Shown piece by piece: positions 12,097 to 21,769 of a stretch of DNA of 64,000 nt. The first letter of the stretch is position 1; every line of letters starts with the position of its first letter. The notes beneath the pieces are model-generated. The model did not search any database. It had not been told where the DNA came from and was given only the letters and a program-made list of their open reading frames with translations. Source of the stretch: Clarireedia homoeocarpa (taxonomy: Eukaryota; Ascomycota; Leotiomycetes; Helotiales; Rutstroemiaceae); contig LNKV01000021.1 in the NCBI GenBank assembly GCA_001465935.1, positions 94,501 through 158,500 on the forward strand. The letters are read 5' to 3'. Both the position numbers and the translations under genes were made by a program.

Positions 12097-12147
12097 TTGG
12101 CGGGTGTCGTGCAAGCTTGGCGGGTGTCGTGCAAGCTTGGCGGGGGT
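12097..12147. repeat. 22-bp direct duplication
   Basis: The sequence TTGGCGGGTGTCGTGCAAGC is present twice in direct succession, with a third truncated start (TTGGCGGGGG) directly after. It is a short local duplication in non-coding DNA. Confidence 0.75.
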
Positions 12148-12460
12148 ATCGTATGAGCTTTACATAGCTCTTGCATTGTTGGATCGTCCAAGTCGGATGC
12201 CGGCATATGGACGTTCCGGGCAGGGGCCACCAGTTCTTCTGCATCGCCGGGGCACGATGTCAGACTTGTCAATACCCAGACGGTTCAGAGATGATCTCAT
12301 TGTGACTTGTGATCATATTTAGGCTGCAAGCATGCAGATCGTTTGTGAGAGTAGAGGTCAACGGTAGTCCCGTTAGACATAAATATCGAGGAAACTATAC
12401 CTGGTTTCCACACTGTCCCATAGAATACGACTTCAAACTCATCAATCATACCCAGCAAGC

Positions 12461-14319
12461 ATGGCACACTCCACCAGCACAGCCCTCACATTCCTCGCCC
12501 TCACCTACTTCATCTACCTCATCACCGCCCACTTCCTCCAAACCCGCCGCCTCCGCCTCAAAGCCCAGCAGCTCAAATGCTCCCCTGCCCCTCACCTCCT
12601 CAACCGCCTCCCCCTCGGCATCGACCACGTCCACCGCGCCGTGCATGGCATACGTACCAACCGCTTCCACCTCGCCCTCGAGTACAAACACCGCGTAACC
12701 AACGCCCTCACCTATCATTCGCAGATCCTCGGCCGCGATACCATCGGCACCGCCGACGAAACCAATATCCAAGCCGTTCTCGCCACGCAATTCCACGACT
12801 TCGACGCCTCGAGAGACCGGTTGCCGAATATCGAGCCGTTTTTCGGAGTGGGTATCTTCGGCCATGATGGGAGGGAGTGGGAACACGATCGCGCGCTGCT
12901 GAGACCGCAGTTTGCGAGGGCGAATCTGACGGATTTGGACGTGGAGGAGAAACATGTGGGGTTGCTTTTTGAGGCGCTGATGCAGGCGGGCGAGGGAGGA
13001 GAGGGGGGGTGGGGGAAGGAGGTGGATTTGATGCCGTTGTTGTATAGGCTTGCGTTGGATGCTTCCACGGAATTTTTGTTGGGGGAGAGTGTGATGAATC
13101 AGCGGGCTGCGATGGAGAGGGCACGGCGTGGTGCGGTTGCTGGAAAAGGAGAAGAGGAACTGATGTCGGATGTCGAGGCTTTTGGGAAGGAATTCGATAA
13201 CGCGACAAGGGTTATAGCGGTGAGGAGTCGTTTTGCACCATATTATTGGCTTTACTCGCCCAGGAGTTTTTCGAAGAGTATTAAAGTCTGTCATAGACTT
13301 GTGGATGGAATCATAGAGAAACATTTAAAGAGTTTGGGAGCTGCGGAGAAAGTGGATATGACGAACGGGCTTGATGAGAAAACCAACGAGAAAGAACGCT
13401 ATGTCTTCCTCCACCAGCTCTCAGCCTCCACCCGCGACCCCGTCGAGCTTCGCGGCCACGTCATGAACATGCTCATCGCCGGCCGCGACACCACCTCCTC
13501 GCTCCTCTCATTCGTCTTCGCCGCGCTCGCACGCGACCCCGCACGTTACGCCAAACTGCGGGGTATCATCCTCGAGACCTTTGGGTCCTACGACGATGCA
13601 TCTTCTGCCCGCGACAACATCACCTTCGCGAGTATCAAATCGTGCAAATACTTGCAATACGTGCTCAATGAGACGATGCGCGTCTGGCCGCTGGTACCGG
13701 TGAATGCGCGGATCGCGAATAGGGATACGACGTTACCGAGGGGAGGGGGCGCGGATGGCCGGGAGAGGGTTTTTGTGCCAAAGGGGACGCTGGTGGAGTA
13801 TAGTGTTTGGGTTATGCATCGGAGAGAGGATCTTTGGGGGGAGGATGCGGAGGTTTGGAGGCCGGAACGGTGGGAGGGGAAGAGAGTTGGGTGGGGGTTT
13901 TTACCGGTGTGTTTTTTCTTTATTATCCCCCTTTTTACCCCTTTTTATCGTTTCTTTTCTACTCTTTTGTTTCCACCTATCCCCGCTGCTTTGGGCGTCT
14001 TTCTAGCTCTCTTGTTTTGTTACTGTGCTTTTCTTTTTATATCTTACCTCCTATTTCATATAAACTAACGCTCGTGGGAAAATATTAGTTCAACGGCGGT
14101 CCACGCATCTGTCTAGGGCAGCAATACGCGTTGACGGAGGCGAGTTATGTGATAATTAGGTTTCTGCAGAAGTTTGATCGAATGGAGGCAGTGGGGAAAG
14201 ATGAGCTGGACTTGAAGTTTGCGACGACGCTTAGTCCGGCGAATGGGGTGAAGGTTAGGTTGCACGAGGCTGGCGGGGTGGGTGGAGGTGATGGAAGGAA
14301 AGAGAGGGCGGAGGATTGA
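12461..14319 (+). CDS. Cytochrome P450, CYP52-clan (alkane/fatty-acid hydroxylase type)
   Basis: Two exons, 12461-13906 and 14089-14319, give 558 residues. The 182-nt intron (GTGTGT ... CTAAC ... TTAG) sits directly before the haem-binding loop. An N-terminal membrane anchor is visible (ALTFLALTYFIYLITAHFL). P450 signatures: WEHDRALLRPQFAR (C helix), oxygen-binding AGRDTTSS in the I helix (~340-347), E-x-x-R in NETMRVWP, PERW, and FNGGPRICLGQ with haem-ligand Cys490. C-helix and I-helix wording resembles the CYP52 clan, whose members omega-hydroxylate alkanes and fatty acids in the ER; the substrate is an inference. The 5' and late exon stretches are strikingly C-rich while the middle (about 12900-13350) is G-rich on the same strand, unlike the neighbours. 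Confidence 0.9.
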
Positions 14320-15028
14320 GGCGGACGGTATGTTGGGGACCGAGAGCAGGTTTGAATGGGAGATTGAGCAGGATATTGAAATGTGAAAGAGGCTAGGGGG
14401 CAAGTATGGAGGGCTGAAAGGGTACAGGATGGAAAGTCCTTAGTGGATGTTATAAGGCTGTGAACAAGAGATTGAGGAAGAACAGAGAATATGTAGAATA
14501 GCAGTACAGGTCTCCGTCTACGGTAATCTGAGGAATACAATCGGTTTTGAAGGTAAAGATATCGTCTCATTTCTGGCTCGCTTGCTTGCTCCCAAAGAGC
14601 GTAATAGTTCCTCCGCTCACTACATAGCTGTGCCCAGCATTTACATCTTCCATTGGCAAATTAATATGCCTCAAATCAAGCCTCGACCAATTGAAGTATG
14701 ATTGCTGAGCTTTTGAACGCCACATCGACCCGTAACTCGACTTCTTTGAACCAGGTTACAAATATCATGCTATTCGAAGTCGATTTCTGCGTCACACGTG
14801 CAAACAACCACTTACCAGTTAATGACATGACAAAATGAAGAATTATGAAGGGCTACCATAGTGCTAGAGATGGGTCTCTGCTTATTACGGCGACGTTGAT
14901 TCCACCTGTAACGCGCTCATTAATACATCCCTCAACTATTGACCAAAATGTCTTTTCATATCGTACATTTAGGACTTTAAGATCCCCATCTGCAGCACAG
15001 CTGTCATAAATTATTCTGGCGCATTCGT
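14320..15028. other. Convergent intergenic region, P450 to COQ10-like gene
   Basis: About 710 bp holding the 3' ends of two convergent genes. Neither a convincing open frame nor a repeat was seen. Confidence 0.4.
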
Positions 15029-15787
15029 CTAAGCTCCCATCTTCTTCGCAGCATTGACTACACTGCCAAATGCTGTCCCCTCTTTAACATTTGCTCCAGG
15101 TCCGTCCAGTAATTTCCTAGCTCTCAATTCGAAAGCTTCAATCATCTTCGGGGCTACCTGTGGCATAACTGCTTTACTCAACGCCGCATATAGCGGATTT
15201 GCGAACTGGAAATCAATCGTCAAATGTACCTCTGTCTGATCCGTCGGGGCGTGTTCCGAAAAGTCTGCCTCTGGTTGTCCACTTGGGGGCTTATAATGAA
15301 AAGGTTTGAGCACCCATTTCGTATTTAGACTCTGGAATATGCTGTTCGCTGCAGCAGGTGAATCAATTGAATCTCCGTAATGCGCCAGTTCTGACTTGGC
15401 TATTTTGGTGACCGCATCTCCTCCTAGAGCTTCCACAACTGTTCCCGGTACGCAAAGTAATTTTGATGTGAATGTCTCCTCAACTCCGCCCCAGCCCACA
15501 GTCAGATAGGCTTCCGCGGGCCACTTCTTGCCGTTCTTGTCGGGCTCTGACCATTTTGTGACTTTGGAGGATTTGCAAAAGGGGACGAATGTGGAATAGC
15601 TGTCGACGTCGGCGATTATGGTGTAAAGACTCCAAGATTTGTAGGGTAGAATTCGAGTTTCTATTAAGGTCTGCGATTCGGTTCCTGGTATTGCTATGAA
15701 GTTCCGTTGAATTGGGGTCTGGAAGGATCGAATAGCAGGTGCAGGTCGCCGCAGACTGCGAAGCATTGCTCTGCTTGTGAGTGACAT
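15029..15787 (-). CDS. COQ10: Coenzyme Q-binding protein Coq10-like (START/polyketide-cyclase fold), mitochondrial
   Basis: Single exon, 252 residues. The ATG giving MSLTSRAMLRSLRRPAPAIR is chosen because it opens with an Arg-rich, acid-free mitochondrial presequence; the frame is open further upstream without another good start. The body matches the Coq10/polyketide_cyc2 pattern: RILPYKSWSLYTIIADVDSY, STFVPFCKSSKVT, a central strand region (AEAYLTVGWGGVEETFTSKL), NTKWVLKPF, TEVHLTIDFQFANPLYAALS, and a long C-terminal helix (PQVAPKMIEAFELRARKLL). In yeast Coq10 binds coenzyme Q in the inner mitochondrial membrane and is needed for its use in respiration. An insertion rich in Pro/Glu/Asp (PPSGQPEADFSEHAPTDQ) sits between two beta strands. 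No intron is needed. Confidence 0.88.
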   Translation of the reverse strand: MSLTSRAMLRSLRRPAPAIRSFQTPIQRNFIAIPGTESQTLIETRILPYKSWSLYTIIADVDSYSTFVPFCKSSKVTKWSEPDKNGKKWPAEAYLTVGWGGVEETFTSKLLCVPGTVVEALGGDAVTKIAKSELAHYGDSIDSPAAANSIFQSLNTKWVLKPFHYKPPSGQPEADFSEHAPTDQTEVHLTIDFQFANPLYAALSKAVMPQVAPKMIEAFELRARKLLDGPGANVKEGTAFGSVVNAAKKMGA

Positions 15788-16409
15788 TATGAGCCGATTG
15801 AGGGCGGGTGATTGAAACCTTTGCGAGATACAAACACACAAAAAAAGCAAGAAGTTCTTGATGAATGTAGAAATCTGGAAATCTAGCACTCGCTGAAGGT
15901 GGAATGTAAAGTATGAAGCCTCATGATAACAGGCTCATCATCTGCATAGCTCTCATTGTGAATATCGAAGCTGGAAATAAAATGGTGGGCGTCATTATAC
16001 CCACTTCGTTCCATTGGTAGTTCATGAGGAACAATTGACGAACCAGAAATTGAAGTGTCTGTGGCTGTGGCTATGGCTGTGGCTGTGGCTGTGGTTTGGG
16101 CTGGCTCGGCTGGGTTGGATGTCCTCACCGCCTCCTGATATGGAAAACAGCTTGGGCCTTTATCGCCAGCAAATCGTCATTTTCTTGATTTCTTGGAGTC
16201 AGATTCACTTACTCTTGCTTGTGAATACTTTCCGCCATTTCCTGTTTATATTCGCTGCCAGCGTGGCCATGGATTGAATTACAATAATACTCCTTGCTCT
16301 GCTCTATATTGCATATTCATGGATTAATTGAATACATACTTAATTGAATACATACAAATAACAAATATATTCTTCTTTTTACATATTACAAGGTTCACGC
16401 TTTCGCATA
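15788..16409. promoter_or_regulatory. Divergent intergenic region with GGCTGT hexanucleotide repeat
   Basis: This region separates the COQ10-like gene from the Ser/Thr-rich orphan. At about 16059-16098 there is a run of GGCTGT hexamers with one GGCTAT variant. At 16328-16380 the DNA is AT-rich and directly precedes the orphan gene. Confidence 0.5.
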
Positions 16410-16913
16410 ATGTTTTCACCAAACTCATCTGCATCTGCATCTCCATCTCCATATCCCGCATCTGGAGTTACTTTGGCTCCCCCAGACGAAACAGTAACCA
16501 CAGAACCCTACTCATCCCTTGCATCTGGAAATACAAGACTGTGCAACTCTGCAGTATCAACCTACATCTCAGCCGCTGCTTCTTGGACGACCTGGATGCC
16601 AGCAACTTGTGGGAATTACGAGTATAATGCAACTGTTCAACCTTCAAGCAGCAACGCATCCCCAGCCTCATCTTTGGCTACAACTACTTCTGGAATCACA
16701 TCGGCTTCACTCCAGCCAACAACTACCTTCAATGGCATCTCCACCCTCACTGAATTCAGCAGTACTGCTATTACTACGACCATTACAGGTAGCGCAGTCG
16801 CAGAAACCCAAGCAAGCCGTGCGTCGTCGATGCAAAGTCTGGACTTTGGCGTTTCTGGTCTGGCAAGTCTAGCTTGGATCCTATATTTCAGCTACAGACT
16901 CTTTCACTGGTGA
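16410..16913 (+). CDS. Ser/Thr-rich hypothetical protein with C-terminal hydrophobic tail
   Basis: Single open frame of 167 residues with clear Ser/Thr/Ala composition. Not recognised. The start is MFSPNSSASASPSPYPASG, with no N-terminal signal peptide. The middle has two cysteines in a short block (NTRLCNSAVSTYISAAASWT, MPATCGNYEYNATV) and many potential O-glycosylation sites. The C-terminus ends FGVSGLASLAWILYFSYRLF-HW, which is hydrophobic and could be a tail anchor or GPI-attachment signal. The composition resembles fungal GPI-anchored cell-wall proteins, but then a signal peptide would be expected, possibly on an upstream exon that was not found. It could also be a chance open frame in a biased region. 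Confidence 0.5.
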   Translation: MFSPNSSASASPSPYPASGVTLAPPDETVTTEPYSSLASGNTRLCNSAVSTYISAAASWTTWMPATCGNYEYNATVQPSSSNASPASSLATTTSGITSASLQPTTTFNGISTLTEFSSTAITTTITGSAVAETQASRASSMQSLDFGVSGLASLAWILYFSYRLFHW

Positions 16914-17286
16914 TGGAAAGGTGGCTGGGTTTGCGGATAAATGAAAACACATTCATCTCCACTTGGGCGCCGACAAGCAATAACAACTATTCCAGACCGG
17001 CGACGATAAAGAGTCAGTTGCGCATATTCTCACAAAGTCTTGTTTCCAAATTCATGTCCAGACCATACGGAACCCTCGGCGTTGGCCGAATCTATCTATG
17101 CTTCAATATGATTGGCGCGGGTAATGCTGGATAAATGTAAATGTTCGCGGGGTGATAGTGGGATGAGACCTTGTCCATAGCTCAAGCTCCACTTCGTCCA
17201 TACATCAGTATCATCCTTTATTATTGTCCTGATTTCCTAACCCAGGAAGAATCTCAGTCAAAGAAAATTTCTGCACTTCAACAAAA
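16914..17286. other. Short intergenic spacer, orphan to xylitol dehydrogenase
   Basis: About 370 bp between two plus-strand genes; it likely carries the xylitol dehydrogenase promoter. Nothing else was recognised. Confidence 0.4.
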
Positions 17287-18421
17287 ATGGCCGGTATAGA
17301 AGGAAAATCTGTAAGTCAAATCACCACTTACGAGCCACTATTCATTTGCTGACTTCCATCTTTTGAAGAACAAATCTTTCGTCCTCGAAAAGGCGAACGC
17401 CGTGAAATTCGAAGAACGACCAGTCCCAAAGCTTCAATCCGACTTCGATGTTCTCATTGCCGTCAACTACACTGGTATCTGCGGTTCGGATGTCCATTAT
17501 TGGGCCCATGGGGCTATTGGCAACTATGTTGTGAAGGACCCAATGGTACTCGGCCATGAGTCTGCGGGCACAATCGTCAGTGTAGGACCAGCCGTGAAGA
17601 ACCTCAAAGTCGGAGATCGTATTGCACTTGAGCCTGGCTACCCATGCAGACGCTGCCCTGCATGTCTTTCGGGACATTACAACTTGTGCCCCGAGATGCA
17701 TTTTGCAGCAACTCCTCCGATTGATGGAACACTCGCCGGTTTCTACTCATCACCAGAAGACTTCTGTTACAAACTCCCCGATCATGTCTCGCTTCAAGAA
17801 GGTGCTCTGATCGAGCCCCTCGCCGTAGCCGTTCATGTCTGCAAGCAAGCTGTCATCACCCCAGGACAATCTGTCGTGGTTATGGGCGCTGGTCCGGTTG
17901 GTCTTCTCTGTCTCGCAGTTGCCCGCGCATACGGCGCATCAACCATCGTCGCCGTCGACATCCAACCAGCTCGTCTCGAATTCGCCAAATCCTATACCGC
18001 CACTCATACCTTCACCCCCCAACGCGTATCTGCCGAAGAGAACGCCGCAAACCTCAAATCCCAAGTCGGACTCCCAGATGGCGCAGACGTCGTCATTGAC
18101 GCCTCGGGTGCAGAGCCCTCCATCCAAGCTTCCATACATGTTGTACGTCGTGGAGGAAGCTATGTCCAGGCAGGAATGGGCAAAGCCGAGATCACTTTCC
18201 CCATCATGGAGTTTTGCGCCAAGGAAATTACTGCTAAGGGTAGTTTTAGATACGGAAGTGGCGATTATAAATTGGCGGTGCAGTTGGTTAGCACGGGGAA
18301 AGTGGATGTTAAGAAATTGATTACTGGGGAGGTTAAGTTTGAAGATGCGGAAGAGGCCTTTAATAATGTAAAGGAGGGGAAAGGTATTAAGACTTTGATT
18401 AAGGGTCCAAATGAGGGTTAG
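17287..18421 (+). CDS. xdhA: D-xylulose reductase / xylitol dehydrogenase (zinc MDR family)
   Basis: Two exons, 17287-17310 and 17369-18421, give 358 residues. A tiny first exon (MAGIEGKS) is followed by a 58-nt GTAAGT intron. Cytosolic NAD-dependent oxidation of xylitol to D-xylulose in pentose catabolism; sorbitol is often also accepted. Catalytic zinc motif TGICGSDVHYW (Cys46) and GHESAG are present. The structural zinc loop retains four cysteines (YPCRRCPACLSGHYNLCPE). The Rossmann motif is GAGPVG; the acidic residue in VAVDIQPARL is expected for NAD rather than NADP. L-arabinitol dehydrogenase and sorbitol dehydrogenase are close relatives. Overall similarity to fungal XdhA is the reason for the call, with substrate preference inferred. 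Confidence 0.9.
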
Positions 18422-19116
18422 GTGAGGGGTGTTTGTGTTGAAGGAGTAGGAGTAGAAACGGGAGTAGATTGTATGTCGGTATCGTGCCGACGGAGGAACG
18501 TATAGTATTCTGGATACGAGAAAATAAAATATATGTGTACATGTCTCCGAATGAAGATTGGTGTCCCGTTGCTTGTTTGTGAAAAACACTCCTCGCACCG
18601 TTGATCGTCTCTTGGCCTGAAAGTAATCTCCTTCAACATTAGGTTGGCCTTAGTCATCGCGTTGATGGAAAGCGCACATATACCGCCTACCTATACGCGA
18701 GGTCGTTAACTTTATACGTGAAATCAAAGATATGTAACCCAGGCCAATCAATCATCTAGTTCTTGGTATTGCACACTCGGCCACAGCCACAGCCAAGCCA
18801 AGCCAATACGGTACTCGTTCCGTTTCGAAAATTGCAAGGCGGATAGTAACAAGCCATGAGAAAAGAAAAGAAAAGAAAAGTCTTTACATTCCAGCAAGCA
18901 GAAGAAAGAAAACTATAGTGCCTAATCTCTAGTATAGTATAGTATAGTAGACTAAACCAAACTTGTTCAATCATCAAGCATCATGTCTTCATCGTGTTCT
19001 TATTCCATAGTCCATCGAATTCCGCTAACCCCTCCATTTCCCTCCCTACTTTTCAATCTCTTAGCTACCCTTTCCTCCTCCCCTTTATTCATTCCCCCTC
19101 CCTCCCAGCTTCCCCC
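18422..19116. other. Convergent intergenic region with simple repeats
   Basis: About 700 bp between the convergent xylitol dehydrogenase and beta-mannosidase genes. It contains a GAAAA repeat (about 18860-18881) and a TATAG repeat (about 18930-18949). The region from 18998 is pyrimidine-rich, continuous with the codon bias of the mannosidase 3' end. No gene was found. Confidence 0.5.
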
Positions 19117-21769
19117 TTAAATCATCCCCAAATACCTAACCCCAATCTTCGTATCCTTCTTTGCCCCCTTAACCCCCATCTCCACCGTCTCCCCGGGTAC
19201 AATATCCACCAGATTATCCTCAAACCTTACATCTTCATCCTCGCACTCCAATGCCACCCCCTTAACTGGTACTTCGCTACTAATTCTAACTTTCCATCCT
19301 TCTCCATTCTTACCCCCATCCGCACCCACCAACTCCACCTTCAGCTCCTTCGGCTTCTGCAAATGGACATACTTCAACGGCTCCGGCCAATTCACATACC
19401 TCGCCAACTGCGTCCCCTCGCGCATCAAATACGCAACCACAACTGTACTCTCCTCCTCTCCTTTCTCCTTCTCCTTCACCGGGACCTCCATCTTCGTAAT
19501 CTCCACTGACCTATTCGCCCCCAACACCAACCCTTCCTCTCCCACACTCTTCGAATACGTCTCCTCTCCCGTCCTTACATCAAACGCCTTCACCACCACA
19601 TCCACTCCCTCTACCTCCTCCAACTTCAAATTACTCGCCCAAATTTCAATTTCTGTTTTCTTCTGCAAATACGCCCTCGTATACTTGTCCTTCGGAACCA
19701 CATGTTCCTTCCTGGTGATCCCCAGACTCAGCGGCGCCATCTCGCGCTTCACAGTAAAATACGCATGTTTAGGACGTAAATAGTAATCGACAATTGCCCA
19801 GGACGTCACAGGCCAACAGTCATTAATCTGCCAAACGAGCGCACCCCCGCAGTATTCTCTCCCGGGGCCTTTCCACTGTCGTTTCCACAACCGGTATGCG
19901 CTAGCGAGGCACTCTGCCTGCATGAGTTGCGTCGAGTAGATGAACTGCTCAAGGGGGTCCGGCGCATAGCGGAAGTTCTCGACGAGGTAGAGCGCAATGC
20001 GGCGTTCGTGGCCGTCGGCTTTGTTGTGGAAGTCAACGGTGGAGGACTGCGCGAAGCGGTCGGGGTCGGCTTTGCCGAGAGGGAGGAAGGATTCGATGGT
20101 TTTGATGTGCGGGAAGGCTTCCATGCCGAATTCGGAGACGAAGCGGCCGACGAGCTTGTCGAAGTTTTGGTACTTTTCTTGGCTGCCGTGCCAGACGTTC
20201 CACTGGTGGAGGTCGCCAACGGTGGGGTCGGTGGTTTTTTTACCGGCACCCCAGGGGCTACCTGGGTGGTAGTATGTGTGCGGAACGAGGGCGGCGCAGG
20301 TGTCGGAGAGGATTTTCTCGTAGATGTAGCGCGCTGGAAAGTTGGTTTTGAGCCAGTTATCAGGGTTTTTGTCTTCATAGTCGTAGGTCAGGTTTTCGGA
20401 TTCTTGGTATTGGTAATCTTCGTTGTTGCCGGCCCAGATGACAATGGAAGGATGGTGACGGAGGAGTTTTACGTTCTCTTCGGCTTCTTTCTTTATAGAA
20501 GTTAAGAAGTCGGGGAAGGCTGGGTAGTTGCCACAGCCGAACATGAAGTCTTGCCATACGAGGATACCGAGCTCGTCGCAGGCGTCGTAGAAGTGTTGTT
20601 CTTCAAAGATACCACCGCCCCATACTCGGATCATGAACTGGTTTCCTTCGGCTACTAGTTTTACCCAGTCATAATATTTTTCCTTGCTGATGCGCGGGAC
20701 GAAGTTATCAGCTGGAATCCAGTCGCTACCACCGCAGAATATTGGGATGTTGTTGACTCGGAAGAAGAATGATGTTCCGGGCTGCTCCTTGAGAGAGTCT
20801 TGAACTAGTTCAACTTTACGCAAGCCGAATTTCTTGCTCTGGGAGGATATTTCTGCGTCTTTATGCAAGAGAGTCGCAGTGATGGTATATAAAGGTTGTT
20901 GGCCATATCTAATTGGGAACCACAAAGCTGGATCATCAATCTTGAAGGTATGGCTGGCTTGGCCATTTGATGCAGTAACTGTTTTAGTTGCAACCTTTTT
21001 GCCATCCAGGGTAATATCAAATTTCATGTCCGAAGCACTTCCCTCAACCTCAGCTTTTGCAACAAGCTCGGCTGATTTAAGAGACTCATCGACAGTGCTG
21101 GTGAAATACACGTCTGAGATTCGGGATGAGAAAATTTCAAGGTTGATTGGTCGCCACGGCCCACACGTCATCAATGTAGGACCCCAGTCCCATCCCTAGA
21201 TATCTCTTAGTATCATGATCAGCCGTAGAAGGAGAATCACTACATACCCAATGATATTGTGCTTTCCGAACCGCCAGTCTTGAAGTATCACCATTCCAAC
21301 AACCCCAATGATGATCCGGGTATTTCTCAACGAGAGCGCACCCCTTGAGATATGCACTATCGAATGTGATTTCGAGTTCATTATCACCCTCGTTTTTCAG
21401 ATGTGATGTAACATCAACACGCTCCGGAATGAACATATTATCTGTTTTGAGAATCTCCTTGCCGTTCAACAGAACTGTGGCGAAAGTATCCAAGCCATCG
21501 AATGCTAGAACTACTTTAACCTTGTCCTTCTCATCTGACGAGACGGTTGGAGATGAAAAGGTCGTCTTGTATACCCACGGCACTTCGCCAATCCACTGAA
21601 CATCATTTTCATTCTTGCCCATAAAAGGATCTGGAATGATGTCGTTGGCGATGAGATCTAGGTGAATGTTCGTGGGAAATTGTGCAACAGGCAAGAATTT
21701 GGACTGCTCATCATCGGCCTGTTTGAAAGTCCAACCCTTATCGATTGGAGTTGTGGTATGTTTCGACAT
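19117..21769 (-). CDS. mndB: Beta-mannosidase B, GH2 (intracellular)
   Basis: Two exons, 21769-21248 and 21195-19117, give 866 residues; the 52-nt intron restores the GH2 motif YHWGWDWGP. The enzyme hydrolyses terminal beta-D-mannosyl residues from manno-oligosaccharides released from mannan and N-glycans. The start MSKHTTTPIDKGWTFKQAD is chosen over an upstream in-frame ATG at 21838 because it matches the usual MndB start. No signal peptide is seen, so it is probably cytosolic (clade B). GH2 layout: N-terminal sugar-binding domain (WVYKTTF, LAFDGLDTFATVLLNGK), an Ig-like domain, then the TIM barrel with IRVWGGG, acid/base Glu433 in WAGNNEDY and nucleophile Glu529 in VSEFGMEAFP. The C-terminal ~200 residues lie in DNA with strong strand bias. 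A CreA-like palindrome lies ~270 bp upstream. Confidence 0.92.

Larger units (their letters stand above)
11363..12460. other. Intergenic spacer with tandem repeats, SPP2 to P450
   Basis: About 1.1 kb with no supported gene. It contains the ~80-bp tandem repeat near 11797-12000 and a short 22-bp duplication near 12097-12150, listed separately. Open frames crossing it on both strands merely run through the repeats. The last ~200 bp should hold the P450 promoter. Confidence 0.5.
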
